A DNA stretch of 64,000 nt from Multifurca ochricompacta. Taxonomy: Eukaryota; Basidiomycota; Agaricomycetes; Russulales; Russulaceae. The stretch's first letter is position 1, and the number at the start of each line of letters is the position of its first letter. Made by a program: the position numbers and the translations under genes. The stretch covers positions 1 through 64,000 of the forward strand of contig WTXG01000159.1 in assembly GCA_022496185.1 (NCBI GenBank). Reading direction: 5' to 3'. This document shows positions 20,956-30,664 of the stretch, one piece after another. A model generated the notes under the pieces. It had not been told where the DNA came from and searched no databases. It saw only the letters and a list, made by a program, of their open reading frames with translations.

Positions 20956-21301
20956 TATAGAACAGGTATGGTGCAGCCTACACTAGATACTACATTACTG
21001 CTAGCTATCTCACCTTTGTTTACTTTGAGACTTAGATGCAGTCGTTAATGCGATAGCAACTGCTTAATCTATAGCAGTTATACAGTAGTTTATATACAAT
21101 TTAATGTACTATATCGGCTACTTAATTATACAAGTGCGTTATCTCATTATTGATGTGATTTGATCACATGCCCGATCTTAGATGTATATTCTAAGTAATC
21201 TAGCTAATTATGAACGCATTCTTACTTGCGTTATCTACACGTGATCACAATCATGTCATACTGCTATCCCGGAGCCTCTGTACCAGTATCTTGGTTCAAC
21301 A
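20956..21301 (-). repeat. Copia-3 5' LTR
   Basis: 346 bp; the near-identical partner of 15266-15612. It ends next to TSD CTGGG. Confidence 0.95.
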
Positions 21302-21306
21302 CTGGG

Positions 21307-21918
21307 GCAGGACCTGGTGGGCTGCCACCTCCTCCAGGTGGACTGCCTCCTCCAGATAAAGTCTGTCCTGTTCCTGTGAATTGAGCAGGGATTGTCATTG
21401 ACTGGATGGACACCCCAAAGGAAAGTCTTCAGGGTTGTCCCAGGGTTGTACTGACTGTGGTGGGAAATGCTGTTGTCATGGATGTTGTGGAATTGCTCAA
21501 CAAAGAGACTGCTGGTGGTAATGTGGGGAGTGCAATAGGTGTGAGGAAGGTTCTTCAGGTAAGTTCAATCCTATTTCTTCAGGTGCTATGCACACAGCTT
21601 CTATCTGACTTCAGTTATTAGGATGTATGTGGTACCAAATGCCTTGATACCAATCAACGGCAAGGTTAGTCTGTTGATATGGGACCCAGTAACTGCAGAA
21701 GGGAATGTCTTGTTCATGCACTTCAAGCCAATGCACAGATTGCTTCAAATGTTGGGGAAGGTTGTCACTGGTCCTAGGAGGGAGCACAAAAGGGAATCGG
21801 ATGGAAGTCATGGTGTTGGGTGTCAGGGCAAGGGATGCATCATCATCTCCTTGTGGCTCTGGTGAGTTTATCTGTTCTTGTGAAGTCTGTAAGTCTGTTC
21901 TAATGTCACAGCCAGGTG
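21307..21918 (-). pseudogene. Gypsy-G gag N-terminus
   Basis: The minus strand reads, from near the LTR, MTSIRFPFVLPPRTSDN, HWLEVHEQDIPFCSYW and DWYQGIWYHIHP, then a proline/glycine-rich segment (SGGGSPPGGGGSPPGP) that continues at 15265 beyond Copia-3. In-frame stops are present. This is the N-terminal region of a gypsy Gag in which the capsid domain follows a Pro-rich linker. Confidence 0.75.
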
Positions 21919-22477
21919 TGTGCTGTGTCAAATGTCAAGGAATTGATCAACTCAAGTTAACTAAGTCAAGATCAAGACAACAATCAAGATGGGTCAGGCC
22001 CACACAAGATAGAGGGGTGCACGCAAGATTGTGGAATTGAGCAGCAATGCTAAGTCCTGCCACAAGCTACTGGGGTTCAAAGACCTCCTAAGACACAACT
22101 TAGGGAGACTCAAGGGATTTCTGTGAGTCTTTGAAGCACCTGTATTGAGCACAAGAGAACAGACTTAAGGTCTGTTCTTCAGAACTAAGCAGGCTTAAAT
22201 ACATCAGGTTGCTATCCTAGGAGGGGATCTAGCCAGTAAAGTAATGTAGGTATACTAGTATGATATCATACTGCATCACAGTGACTTCATAGCTATGTCA
22301 TACCTATGTCATAGAAATGTAATAATAGATGGGCTAGATCAGTATACAAGGTCAGGAGGGGTTATGCCCTCTGCATCATACAGTCAGTCAATCTAGTTGG
22401 ATAGATCAGCTGACATCATCATATGGTCATCCAGACAGCAAAGCAGATTAAAGAAGAAAGGAAATTGAATCATCACA
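21919..22477 (-). repeat. Probable Gypsy-G 5' LTR
   Basis: About 559 bp with no ORF, lying between the gag N-terminus and the interrupted reverse transcriptase of Gypsy-H. On the minus strand it begins TGTGATGATTC and ends near CAGCACA, and has a TATTTAAG box. The adjoining RT frame of Gypsy-H stops abruptly at 22478. The other LTR is not in the window, so the ends are approximate. Confidence 0.6.
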
Positions 22478-25090
22478 TTAGGTTCAAAAAGTCCTTGGTT
22501 GGTTTTAAAGGCTGCTTTGCCCTGATCCCCTTCACAAATGCACACATTATTATATCCCCATCAGATATCTATCTTCAAGAATAAGGCCTTGTCTCGCATG
22601 GTATTGATGAGTTCAGGTATGAGGGGGAGGGGATATGCATTTCTAACAGTGTAAGCATTGATTCTTCTGTAATCCTGCACTGGACAGAGTTTGCTGTCCT
22701 TCTTTTTGATAAAGAAGAATGGTGAGGCATAGGGTGACTTAGATAGATGGATGTATCCCTTGGCAAGATGTTCTTCCAAGAAAGCAGTAAGTGCTTTCTG
22801 TTCTGGTGGTGACAGGGGATAGATTTTACAGTTGATAGCAGGTGGAGTATTTGGTATGAAGTCAATGGTGTGGTCCCAAGGTCATGAAGGTGGGAACCAT
22901 TGGGACTCCTCTTCAGAGAACACCTTGTAGTGGTGATGGTATTCTTTTGGCACTACTTTCTCAAACATCTTCTCATCTTGTCCTTCAATGGCCTTTTGTG
23001 CTAGTTCCAATGCCTTGGTGACATAGCAGTAGACTTGGTCTTGCCATTCCATATCATCTCAGGTAGCTGCTGCCCCAATAACTATGGCTTGGGAGAGTGG
23101 GTGGCAAGCCACATAATCATATCCTAAGGAGGTAATGACAATGGGGTAGAATTCTTTGTCCATTGTAGCATCTGCCCAGTTAATCCTTGGTTCAAAGGCT
23201 GCAAGCCACAGATACCCCAAGATGAGGTCTTTGTCTCCTAGATTAGTGACAAGGAATTGAACAGTTTTCATTGTTTCTCCAACTTGGATGTTAAGGTCTG
23301 TGTAATGCCTAATCTTTCCAGCACAGTTAGCTGTTCTGTCAATGTTCCAAATGTTCTTTTCTTGGGGAAGTGCCTGCATCCCAAGCCCCAGAGTTTTTGC
23401 TAATCTGGGACTGATGAAGTTGTCAGTGGCTCCTGAGTCCACCAAAATATCTCAGTCAGCCATTTTCTGCATAGTTTTGAAGTGAACTGGTATTTTCAAT
23501 GACTTGAATTGACTAGTATACACAGAGGTTACATGTAGTGCTCTTGCCCAGGCCAATGGGTTCAAGCCAATTAAAAATCCTTTTTGGAAAATGCTTTTTC
23601 TACTAGGATGGCCTGTACTTCCTTGCTTTCCTTCATCATATTTGCCCATATCTCCTGGGCCTTTTCTTCCTTGGTGCATTTATCTACTGTAGGTGGATTG
23701 CTGGTGGGGGTTGCTGGGGTAGTGGTAGCTTTGGCAACTTGTGCCCCTTTCTTTGGACAGTCTTGGGACATGTGTCCCTGTGCTTTGCAACAGAAACACC
23801 TTCCTTCCTTCATTAATGTTTGCTGTTCATCTTCAGCAAGTGCAGCTCAGGCTCTAGTTCTGTCTGCAGAAGTGTCCATAGCATTTGGATCTCTTTGGGT
23901 GGTGTGTGTGGGTTTCATGCTGAAGGCTGCTTTCCACTGGTTCCTTGTTTTCCCTTTCTTTGTATCAACTCCAAAGCACATTTGAAAGTCCAGATAGTCC
24001 TGCTGCTGTCAACATGCAGCATCTACCCAAGCATCCCACATTCTGGGGTGGTGGAACTGGATAATGTTCTTTACTAGTGGGTTGGGAAGCCCTTGAGAGA
24101 AAAGGTCCAGAGTGGCCTCTTCATCAGTGTCATACCCAGCTTGATTGGCTAGGCTTCAGAACTTGGCTACATATGTGTCCAAGTCTCCTCTTTCCATCTT
24201 CAATGATTTCAATTCTCTGACCACCTTCTGCTTGGCCTGCCTTTCCATGAATGCATCCTTGAACCTCTGGGCAACAGTTTCCCAATCATCCTACCCCTAC
24301 TTGGTTGTTCAGCCATTCCAGCTGATCCATGGCTTCTCCCCTGATGAGTGATAGAAAGAAGTTTGCTCATTGAAAGGGGTTGACAATTTGAGGGATATCA
24401 TGATTGAAGTGATGTGTTGGCTAAACATGCACCCCAATCAAGCGACCTTAAACAGGACCCTGGCTCACACACTAGAAAAGAAATGGCCATGTTGGGGATT
24501 GAACCCAAGACCTCTGGACAAGCCAGGTCTGGTGCTCTAAACCACTGAGCTACACAGCCTCAGGTTCATAGTGGTACACAACCTCCTATATGAGGTCATG
24601 CAGAGTTGCATTGTGTGACACCTGACTGTGTCAACATGATGGAAGGTTGTGAATTCCAGAATGAACTTCTTGCTCTGGGAGCAGTCCCCTGTGAATGTTT
24701 GGGGCAACACTCTGGAGAGTTGTCCAGATGGAGGTGGGATGTTTGGAGCAGTTACTGCAGCTGGGGGTGGGGGTTGAGGGTTGGGGTTGGGATCTGGGAG
24801 TTGTGCAGCAATGGTTGACATTGTGGTTGGGAGGATAGTGTCAGTGGATTGTGTGAAAATCTGGGGAGTTGCTAATGCAGGAGCTCTGATTGTAGCAATC
24901 TCTGGTGCAACCTGGGTAGTTGAAGCTAATACAGGTGTGTCTTTGCTATTCTCTTCTACATATTCTTCTGGTTCGGAGTTGGTGATAATGGCTGGGGGAT
25001 TCTCTCTCCATGGTCCTAATCCAAATTCAAGTGGGGCTGGTCCTGTAGTGACCCAAGAGTGTTGGCTGTCTGAATATTGGATATGATACC
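22478..25090 (-). mobile_element. Gypsy-H, truncated chromovirus-type gypsy (minus)
   Basis: Same family as Gypsy-2/3/4. From right to left it holds gag (25090 to about 23580, including zinc knuckle CFCCKAQGHMSQDC near 23770-23810), protease (VDSGATDNFISP near 23440) and the RT N-terminal half ([24 protein letters not shown]). The RT stops at 22478 where Gypsy-G is inserted. The gag N-terminus stops at 25090 where hAT-N1 is inserted. A GGATTTTT-TAA sequence closes gag, with protease in the -1 frame. LTRs, integrase and chromodomain are not in the window. Confidence 0.88.
24410..24600 (-). repeat. tRNA-derived SINE-like insertion (copy 2) in Gypsy-H gag
   Basis: On the minus strand a tRNA-like head (A-box TGTAGCTCAGTGGTTTAGAGC, B-box GGTTCAATCC; about 24490-24562) is followed by an unrelated body. 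It breaks the gag block between SKKFILEFTTF and FNHDIPQIVNPFQ, so it is an insertion relative to Gypsy-2/3/4. Ends are approximate. Confidence 0.6.
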
Positions 25091-25333
25091 TAGTGATTGT
25101 CAAGGGGTTTCACACCTGTGCAGGTAAGTGCCATGGGTTTTGCTGGGTATGGGTATGGGTATATGGCTCCCAACCCATGGAAACCCATACCTGTGCAGCA
25201 GGTTTGGGAGGTATAGGCGCTGATTATGCATTGATAAGATCAGTAGAATTTCCAAGATAAAACACATCTGCAGCCACAAAAATACAAGATCTCATCTGAT
25301 GTATGCTATAGGGTGGCTTTAAATATGTTCTAG
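25091..25333. mobile_element. hAT-N1 (copy c), truncated
   Basis: It begins TAGTGATTGTCAAGGGG, the N1 terminus, inside Gypsy-H gag. It ends at ATGTTCTAG, where LTR-A begins. The continuation expected from the copy at 46362 (near 46610) is missing, so the other half lies on the far side of the LTR-A element, outside the window. Confidence 0.8.
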
Positions 25334-25888
25334 TGTTACAACTCACTGTCAACTGCCTGGACAGTGGGTTGTATGTGAAGGGGATGATTTGGAAGTGGGG
25401 CAAGAGATGAGAGTGAGGGTGAAAGTGCAGGGAGATGAAGCGAACAGCTCAAGGACAAGGGGTGAGAAGCCTTCCACAAGGTGGGGCTAATCTCCTAGGC
25501 AATAAGGTACCAGATCACAAGTGGACAGTCTGGAGCTGTCCATTCTATTCCAAAAGGGTTTATATACATAATTACAACTGGGACTTTGGTCTGTGCACCA
25601 CTTTAGGGGAGGTTAATTTTGCTCTAACTCCCCACTATCCACCAATGAGAATAGCCCCACTTTTTGGGCTTAGAAATCCACAGTCTGCAGTCTGCAGGTT
25701 TGTGGACTGCTGTTTAGGCATTGTGGGGGCCTGTTAGTACTCTTCCCACACCTCTCCAATTTGGCAGGAGTCTGGCCCTGGTCTGGACCAGCCTCTTTCT
25801 GGTCTTAATCTAGGGTTATCTTCATTTCTGAGGGTTCTGCAGGGTTTCTGGGAGTGTCTGGAGATTTCTAGGGTGTCAGTTCATGACA
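25334..25888 (+). repeat. LTR-A (plus), 555 bp
   Basis: Complete LTR, TGTTACAACTCAC ... GTTCATGACA, inverted relative to the copy at 11-12083. The flanks do not match each other: hAT-N1 ending TCTAG on the left, CAAAC on the right. The CAAAC does match the flank of the other LTR-A (12084-12088, reversed). Confidence 0.93.
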
Positions 25889-28016
25889 CAAACAGAATTA
25901 CCCAATGTGTTGACCTGTTAGTATCTACAGGCAATGAGCTCCAACAACATCGTTTCTACATTGCATCTATTGGGACCAATGATATGATCTTAGGGTACCC
26001 CTGGTTTGCAGCAACAAATCCACAAATAGATTGGCAGAATGGACAACTTAACCAGCAGATCTATCTCACCCTACCTGGTGAACAGATCTGATGTCTCAAT
26101 ATTGCACAAGAACTTGCCATCAAGGCAAAAGACCAAATGGAGAAATCCTGGGACCAGATAGTACCCCCCAAGTACCAGAGACATCACAAAGTCTTCAGTG
26201 ACAAGGAAGCACAACATTTCCCTGCACCACATGCCTGGGATCATTGAATTGAGTTGAAATCAGATGCACCAGCCACCTTAGACTGTAAAATCTACCCACT
26301 TGGACTGGGAGAGCAGGATGCACTAAATAAATTCTTGGAGGAACATTTACAGAAGGGTTATATTCAGGAATCTAAATCACCATACATGTCCCCTTTCTTC
26401 TTTATCAAAAAGAAAGACAGAAATCTCTGGCCCATTCAAGATTATCAGAAGTTAAATGATTGGACAATCCACAATACATACCCCCTTCCACTGATCCCAG
26501 AATTGATAGATTGCATCTGGGGTAGTACCTTATTTATGAAGATGGATATATGCTGGGGTTATAACAATGTCTGCATCATCCCTGAGGATTTCTGGAAAGC
26601 AGTGTTTAAAACCAACTGTGGCCTATTTGAACTGAATGTGATGTTTTTTGGGTTAACTAACTCTCTGGCAACCTTCCAAACTATGATGAATGCAGAGTTC
26701 TGAGAAGAATTAGACAAATGCAATGCTTCTGGCAGGGCTTGGTTCACAGTTTATATGGATGATATTCTCATTCACACTGATCATGATTTGACCAATCATT
26801 GTGTGGAAGTGCACTGCATCTTAACTAAACTCAGTAATCTGGATCTCTATCTTAAGCCAGAGAAGTGTTCATTCAAACAAACACATATAGAATATCTAGG
26901 ACTCATTCTTGAGGCAAACCAAGTACATATGGATCCTGTAAAGGTGGAGGGTGTAGCCACCTGGAAGACACCTATGATGGTTAAGGAAGTCCAGTCATTT
27001 CTCAGATTCTGTCAGTTTTATCATTGATTTATCCAGGGATTCAGTAAAATTGCAGCCCTGTTAAATGCCTTAACAAGTGTGAAGAACCCATGGCAGAGGA
27101 CAGCCAAGGAACAAGATGCCTTCAACACCCTAAAACAGCATGTTACATTGCAACCAGTGTTGGCTCAGCCTGATTTCAAGAAACCCTTTATTGTAGATAC
27201 AGATGCATCTGGCTATGCACTAGGTGCCACTCTTAGTCAATGAGATTCTGATGAACACCTTCACCCAATCACCTATTTATTGAAAACACTAGATGCAACA
27301 CAAAGAAACTGGGATATTTATGATCATGAACTGTTCATGGTTGTTGTGGCACTCTGATCATGGCAACAATATCTCATGGGTGCCAGGCATAAGGTCCAAA
27401 TCTGCACAGATCATAATAACCTTCAGTATTTCAAAGAACTGCAAAAACTAAACCATAGACAAGCTCATTGGCTGCAGGAGCTTGCAGACTTCAACTTTTT
27501 GCTAGAGCACATTCTGGGAAAACTACACACTATCACCAATATGTTATCCTGTCAACCAGATGCTGACCACAGTGAGGATGACAATCAAGAAATCATAGTT
27601 CTCCCAGATGAGTTGTTTGTTAAAATGATGTCTACTGACAGACTCCCATTCCCCCAGATGCTCCCTGAACACCATGAGATTCTCCAATGATATCATGACC
27701 ATTTGTTAGCTGGACATCCAGGCATTGATAAAACAGTATGGAGGATCCAACAGGAGTATGAAGGGTCAGATCTAAGGCTGTTCATATGCAACTACATATG
27801 CAGCTGCACCAAATGTCAAGAGAATTAGCCCCACCTGATGGGAAAGGCGCCATTGTATCCATTGGACATACCAGCTACTGCCAGTCCATTCCAATACATA
27901 GCTATGGATCTTATTACAGATCTCCCATTGTTGGGTCAATATGATGCTGTCCTAACAATTGTCAACCAAGGATGTATGAAATCAGCAAAATTTATACCAT
28001 GCTCTAAGGATATTAC
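25889..28016 (+). pseudogene. pol: Gypsy-G pol: protease end, RT, RNase H, integrase start
   Basis: It starts in the protease (NRITQCVDLLVSTGN ... ILGYPWFAATNP). RT follows with [30 protein letters not shown] and YMDD at 26752-26763. RNase H has VDTDASGYALGATLSQ and TDHNNLQYF. Integrase has AGHPGIDKT, CTKCQ and AMDLITDLP before it is cut at 28016. The frame is broken by about seven TGA codons and one TAG. The start corresponds exactly to where the minus-strand half stops at 12084. Confidence 0.88.
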
Positions 28017-28226
28017 TGTCAAACAATCATGCTGCTGGTTATACTGACTGCAGTTAGTAGCAGTTAGGCTAAAAAACAAGTAGTACTTCAGAGGTTAGAA
28101 GAACTCTATACAACTATACTACTGACCTAAAAAACAAGTAGTCTACAGAAGATGGTTAGTCAAAGGTAAAGAAGAAAGTATAGTAAAGGGAACTTACACT
28201 TCAGAGGTTAGAAGAACTCTGAAGTG
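28017..28226 (-). repeat. Inverted R-U5 fragment of the Copia-1 LTR
   Basis: The reverse complement of the last 210 bp of the Copia-1-family LTR. It runs from its 3' end (TGTCAAACAATC on the plus strand at 28017) back to about base 798 of the 5' LTR, the apparent transcription start. U3 is absent. It is joined head-to-head to copia gag sequence. This is the content of minus-strand strong-stop DNA. Confidence 0.85.
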
Positions 28227-28769
28227 GAATTGGAGTGGCAGTAAGGTGCAGTAGGAAGTATGGCAACATACAACCTCTGGTTAGCCCTGGTGTCCTTCAG
28301 ACTTGAAGAAGCACAATCATTCAGACCTCAGCTTCAAAAGGTACTGGACACCAGGAGCACACTGAGGGATAATGGGATGGAGGTCAATGACCTCCAAATG
28401 TGCTTCATTCTTATGAAGTCACTCCCATCCTCCTACAGTGCCATTGCTGGGTCAATCCAGGCCTCTGGTCCTCCTGACTGCCTCTCTCCTCAGGACCTTA
28501 TTCAAAGGTTCCTAAATGAGGAAAGCTGACTTGCTGGCCCAATGGGTAGTGGTGGCACCACCCTTAATAGGGTGGCCCCTGTAAAATCTAAACCAAAATC
28601 AAATTTGCCACCACACCCAGCACCAACTCCTAGTTCACAAGGAGTTGTGTGTTACTACTGCCAGAAGCCTGGCCACAAGGCCAATGAATGTGCCAAGAAG
28701 TGGAAGGACCAGGAGAATGTCTGGAAGGGCAAGGCGGGAACAAAAGGAAGGGGCAAGGCCCCAGTATAA
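28227..28769 (+). pseudogene. gag: Copia-2a gag (5' truncated)
   Basis: It begins inside gag (ATYNLWLALVSFRLEEAQ) and ends in the zinc knuckle CYYCQKPGHKANEC and the tail GRGKAPV. A TGA at about 28527 replaces the Cys codon seen in Copia-1. It is diverged from Copia-1 by roughly 15% by eye. pol overlaps in the -1 frame, as in Copia-1. Confidence 0.88.
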
Positions 28770-30664
28770 ACACTCAAACAGTAGCTACCATAGTTAATGG
28801 TAGTGGTAGAATTCAGGAGGTGCATGAGACACCTCACATTTCTCTTTATACCTTGGGTGAAAAAGGATCAAGATTAGACTCCTGGATGTTAGATAGTGGT
28901 GCCACAAGCCATTTCACTCCTAATGTTGAAGACTTCACAGAGTATCATCCTCACTCTGGACATGAAGTCTCACTAGGAGATGGCTCAATAGTTAAATTGG
29001 ATGGAGTTGGAAGCATCACCATCAGAACTAGTCAAGGATATGACTTAGTTTTGAATGACATCTTCCATATACCAAGTGGCACCAGAATCTTATCAGCAAG
29101 TGCAATTGCTGATAAAGGAGTTCTAATCATGTTTGACCAGAATAACATGGTCATGAGGTATAAAGGAGAAATAATTGCAGAAGGGTTCAGATGTGCAATT
29201 TGTATTGGATACAGGCAGAAACACATCTAAATGCCACAATCCATCACACTGCATCAGCATCTCTTGATCTCTGGCATCAAAGGATGGGCCATATGTCTAA
29301 AGAGGCCCTTAAGAGTTATGCTCCTAAGGCAGTAAAAGGCCTTAAAATTGATAATAGCCAAGTGGAAGACAAACCATGTCATGGGTGTGAACTGGAAAAG
29401 TCACACTGTCTTCCATTCCCTCCCTCTCAAAAGCAAGCTTCAGCTCCCCTTGAGGTCATTCATAGTGACCTTGTAGGCCCCTTGCAGTGTAGTTCAATAC
29501 AAGGGAATGTTTACTTCACCACCTTCATAGATGACTATAGCAGATGTGCTACAGTTGTTCCAATGAAGGCCAAGAACCAATTTAACACAGTTTTTAAAAC
29601 TGTTAGGGCTGTCTTAGAAAACAAGACAAACCATAACATAAAAACCCTACACACAGACTGTGGTGGCAAATTTGTAAACAATGAGCTGAAGGCTTTGCTG
29701 AATGAGGCTGGCATAGAGCATAAACTCATGATGCTGTATTCACCACAACAGAATGGTAGAGCTGAGAGGTTCAATAGAACCATTATGGAAAAGGCTACAA
29801 GCATGCTACACCATGTTGGCCTTTCTCTTGGCTTTTTGGGGTGTGCTGTTGCAACAGCATGTCATATATATAACAGAACCCCCATCTGTTCTAATAAGTG
29901 GAGAACTCTGCTAGAGCTTCTGGTTAGGAACATACCAGATGTCTCATATTTTAAAGTCTTTGGTTGCAAAGCATATTATAATGTTCCAGAAGGCAAGCAG
30001 CAAAAATTAGATCCCAAAGCTAGGGAAGCTGTCTTTGTCGGGTATGAGCCTGATTCAAAAGGCTATTTACTATGGGATAGTTATGCCCAGTCCTTTGTCT
30101 CTTCTAGAGATGAAAATTTGATGAAGGATCTTTCCCATCCTGCTCTGCAAAGGACAGCAGAGATAACACAAAGGTATCACCCAGTCAAGGTGTACCATTT
30201 ATGATTAAAGATAGTGGGACTGTCCACCCCACACCAGCAACTGCTACAGTTCCTCAGGATCCTATAGAACAGGAGACCTTGGAAGAGGAACAGGAGGATG
30301 AAAATCCTCCTCAAGAAGATATTCCAGAGCCTACCACACCCAATAATGTAGTAGACACCACACACCCAGACACAATATATCAGACTCCACCATCCCAAAT
30401 ATATGGAACCATCAGAACTCCCCCCAAAACTTGTGCTACTAGGTGATCAGAAAGGATTGCAGGCAGACTTCCCCAACCCAATTTCACAAGGGAAAGTCCA
30501 TGCTCTGAATGATGCAATAGGGCTGTTCAAGATGATTTAAATCTTGACAGAGATATCCCTAAGAGAAATCATCATCTGAATCCTTGCTTCTACACTGAGG
30601 ATAATGCAGAGTTCATGCAAGCTTCTTCCAGGCTTGGGATGACAGAATTACTCAATGCTGGTGG
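28688..30664 (+). pseudogene. pol: Copia-2a pol: protease and integrase
   Basis: Protease WMLDSGATSHFTPN lies in frame 28688-29230. After a frameshift near 29200, integrase runs 29191-30204 with WHQRMGHMSKEAL, CHGCELEKSH and the triad HSDLVG / HTDCGGKF / NGRAERFN. Further frameshifts follow near 30110 and 30200, then the acidic linker. It ends at 30664 in the block corresponding to the start of the RT part of Copia-1, where hAT-1 begins. Confidence 0.88.

Larger units (their letters stand above)
15266..21301 (-). mobile_element. Copia-3, complete Ty1/copia retrotransposon (minus)
   Basis: 6036 bp with 346-347 bp LTRs and perfect TSD CTGGG (15261-15265 and 21302-21306). In its own orientation the LTR begins TGTTGAACC and ends TGTTCTATA, so the terminus is TG...TA rather than TG...CA. 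The order is PBS, leader with short repeats, gag-protease in one ORF, integrase, RT, RNase H, purine tract. It retains many CpG sites, so it is younger or less methylated than its neighbours. Several frameshifts in pol make it non-autonomous as read. Confidence 0.95.

Noticed and set aside
24490..24562. Functional tRNA gene
   Set aside because: A- and B-boxes are present but acceptor and anticodon stems do not pair; the unit interrupts a retrotransposon gag and has relatives at two other sites.
25334..25888. Ordinary solo LTR-A insertion
   Set aside because: Its flanks (TCTAG and CAAAC) do not match each other; the matching CAAAC flank is at the other LTR-A, which fits an inversion breakpoint.
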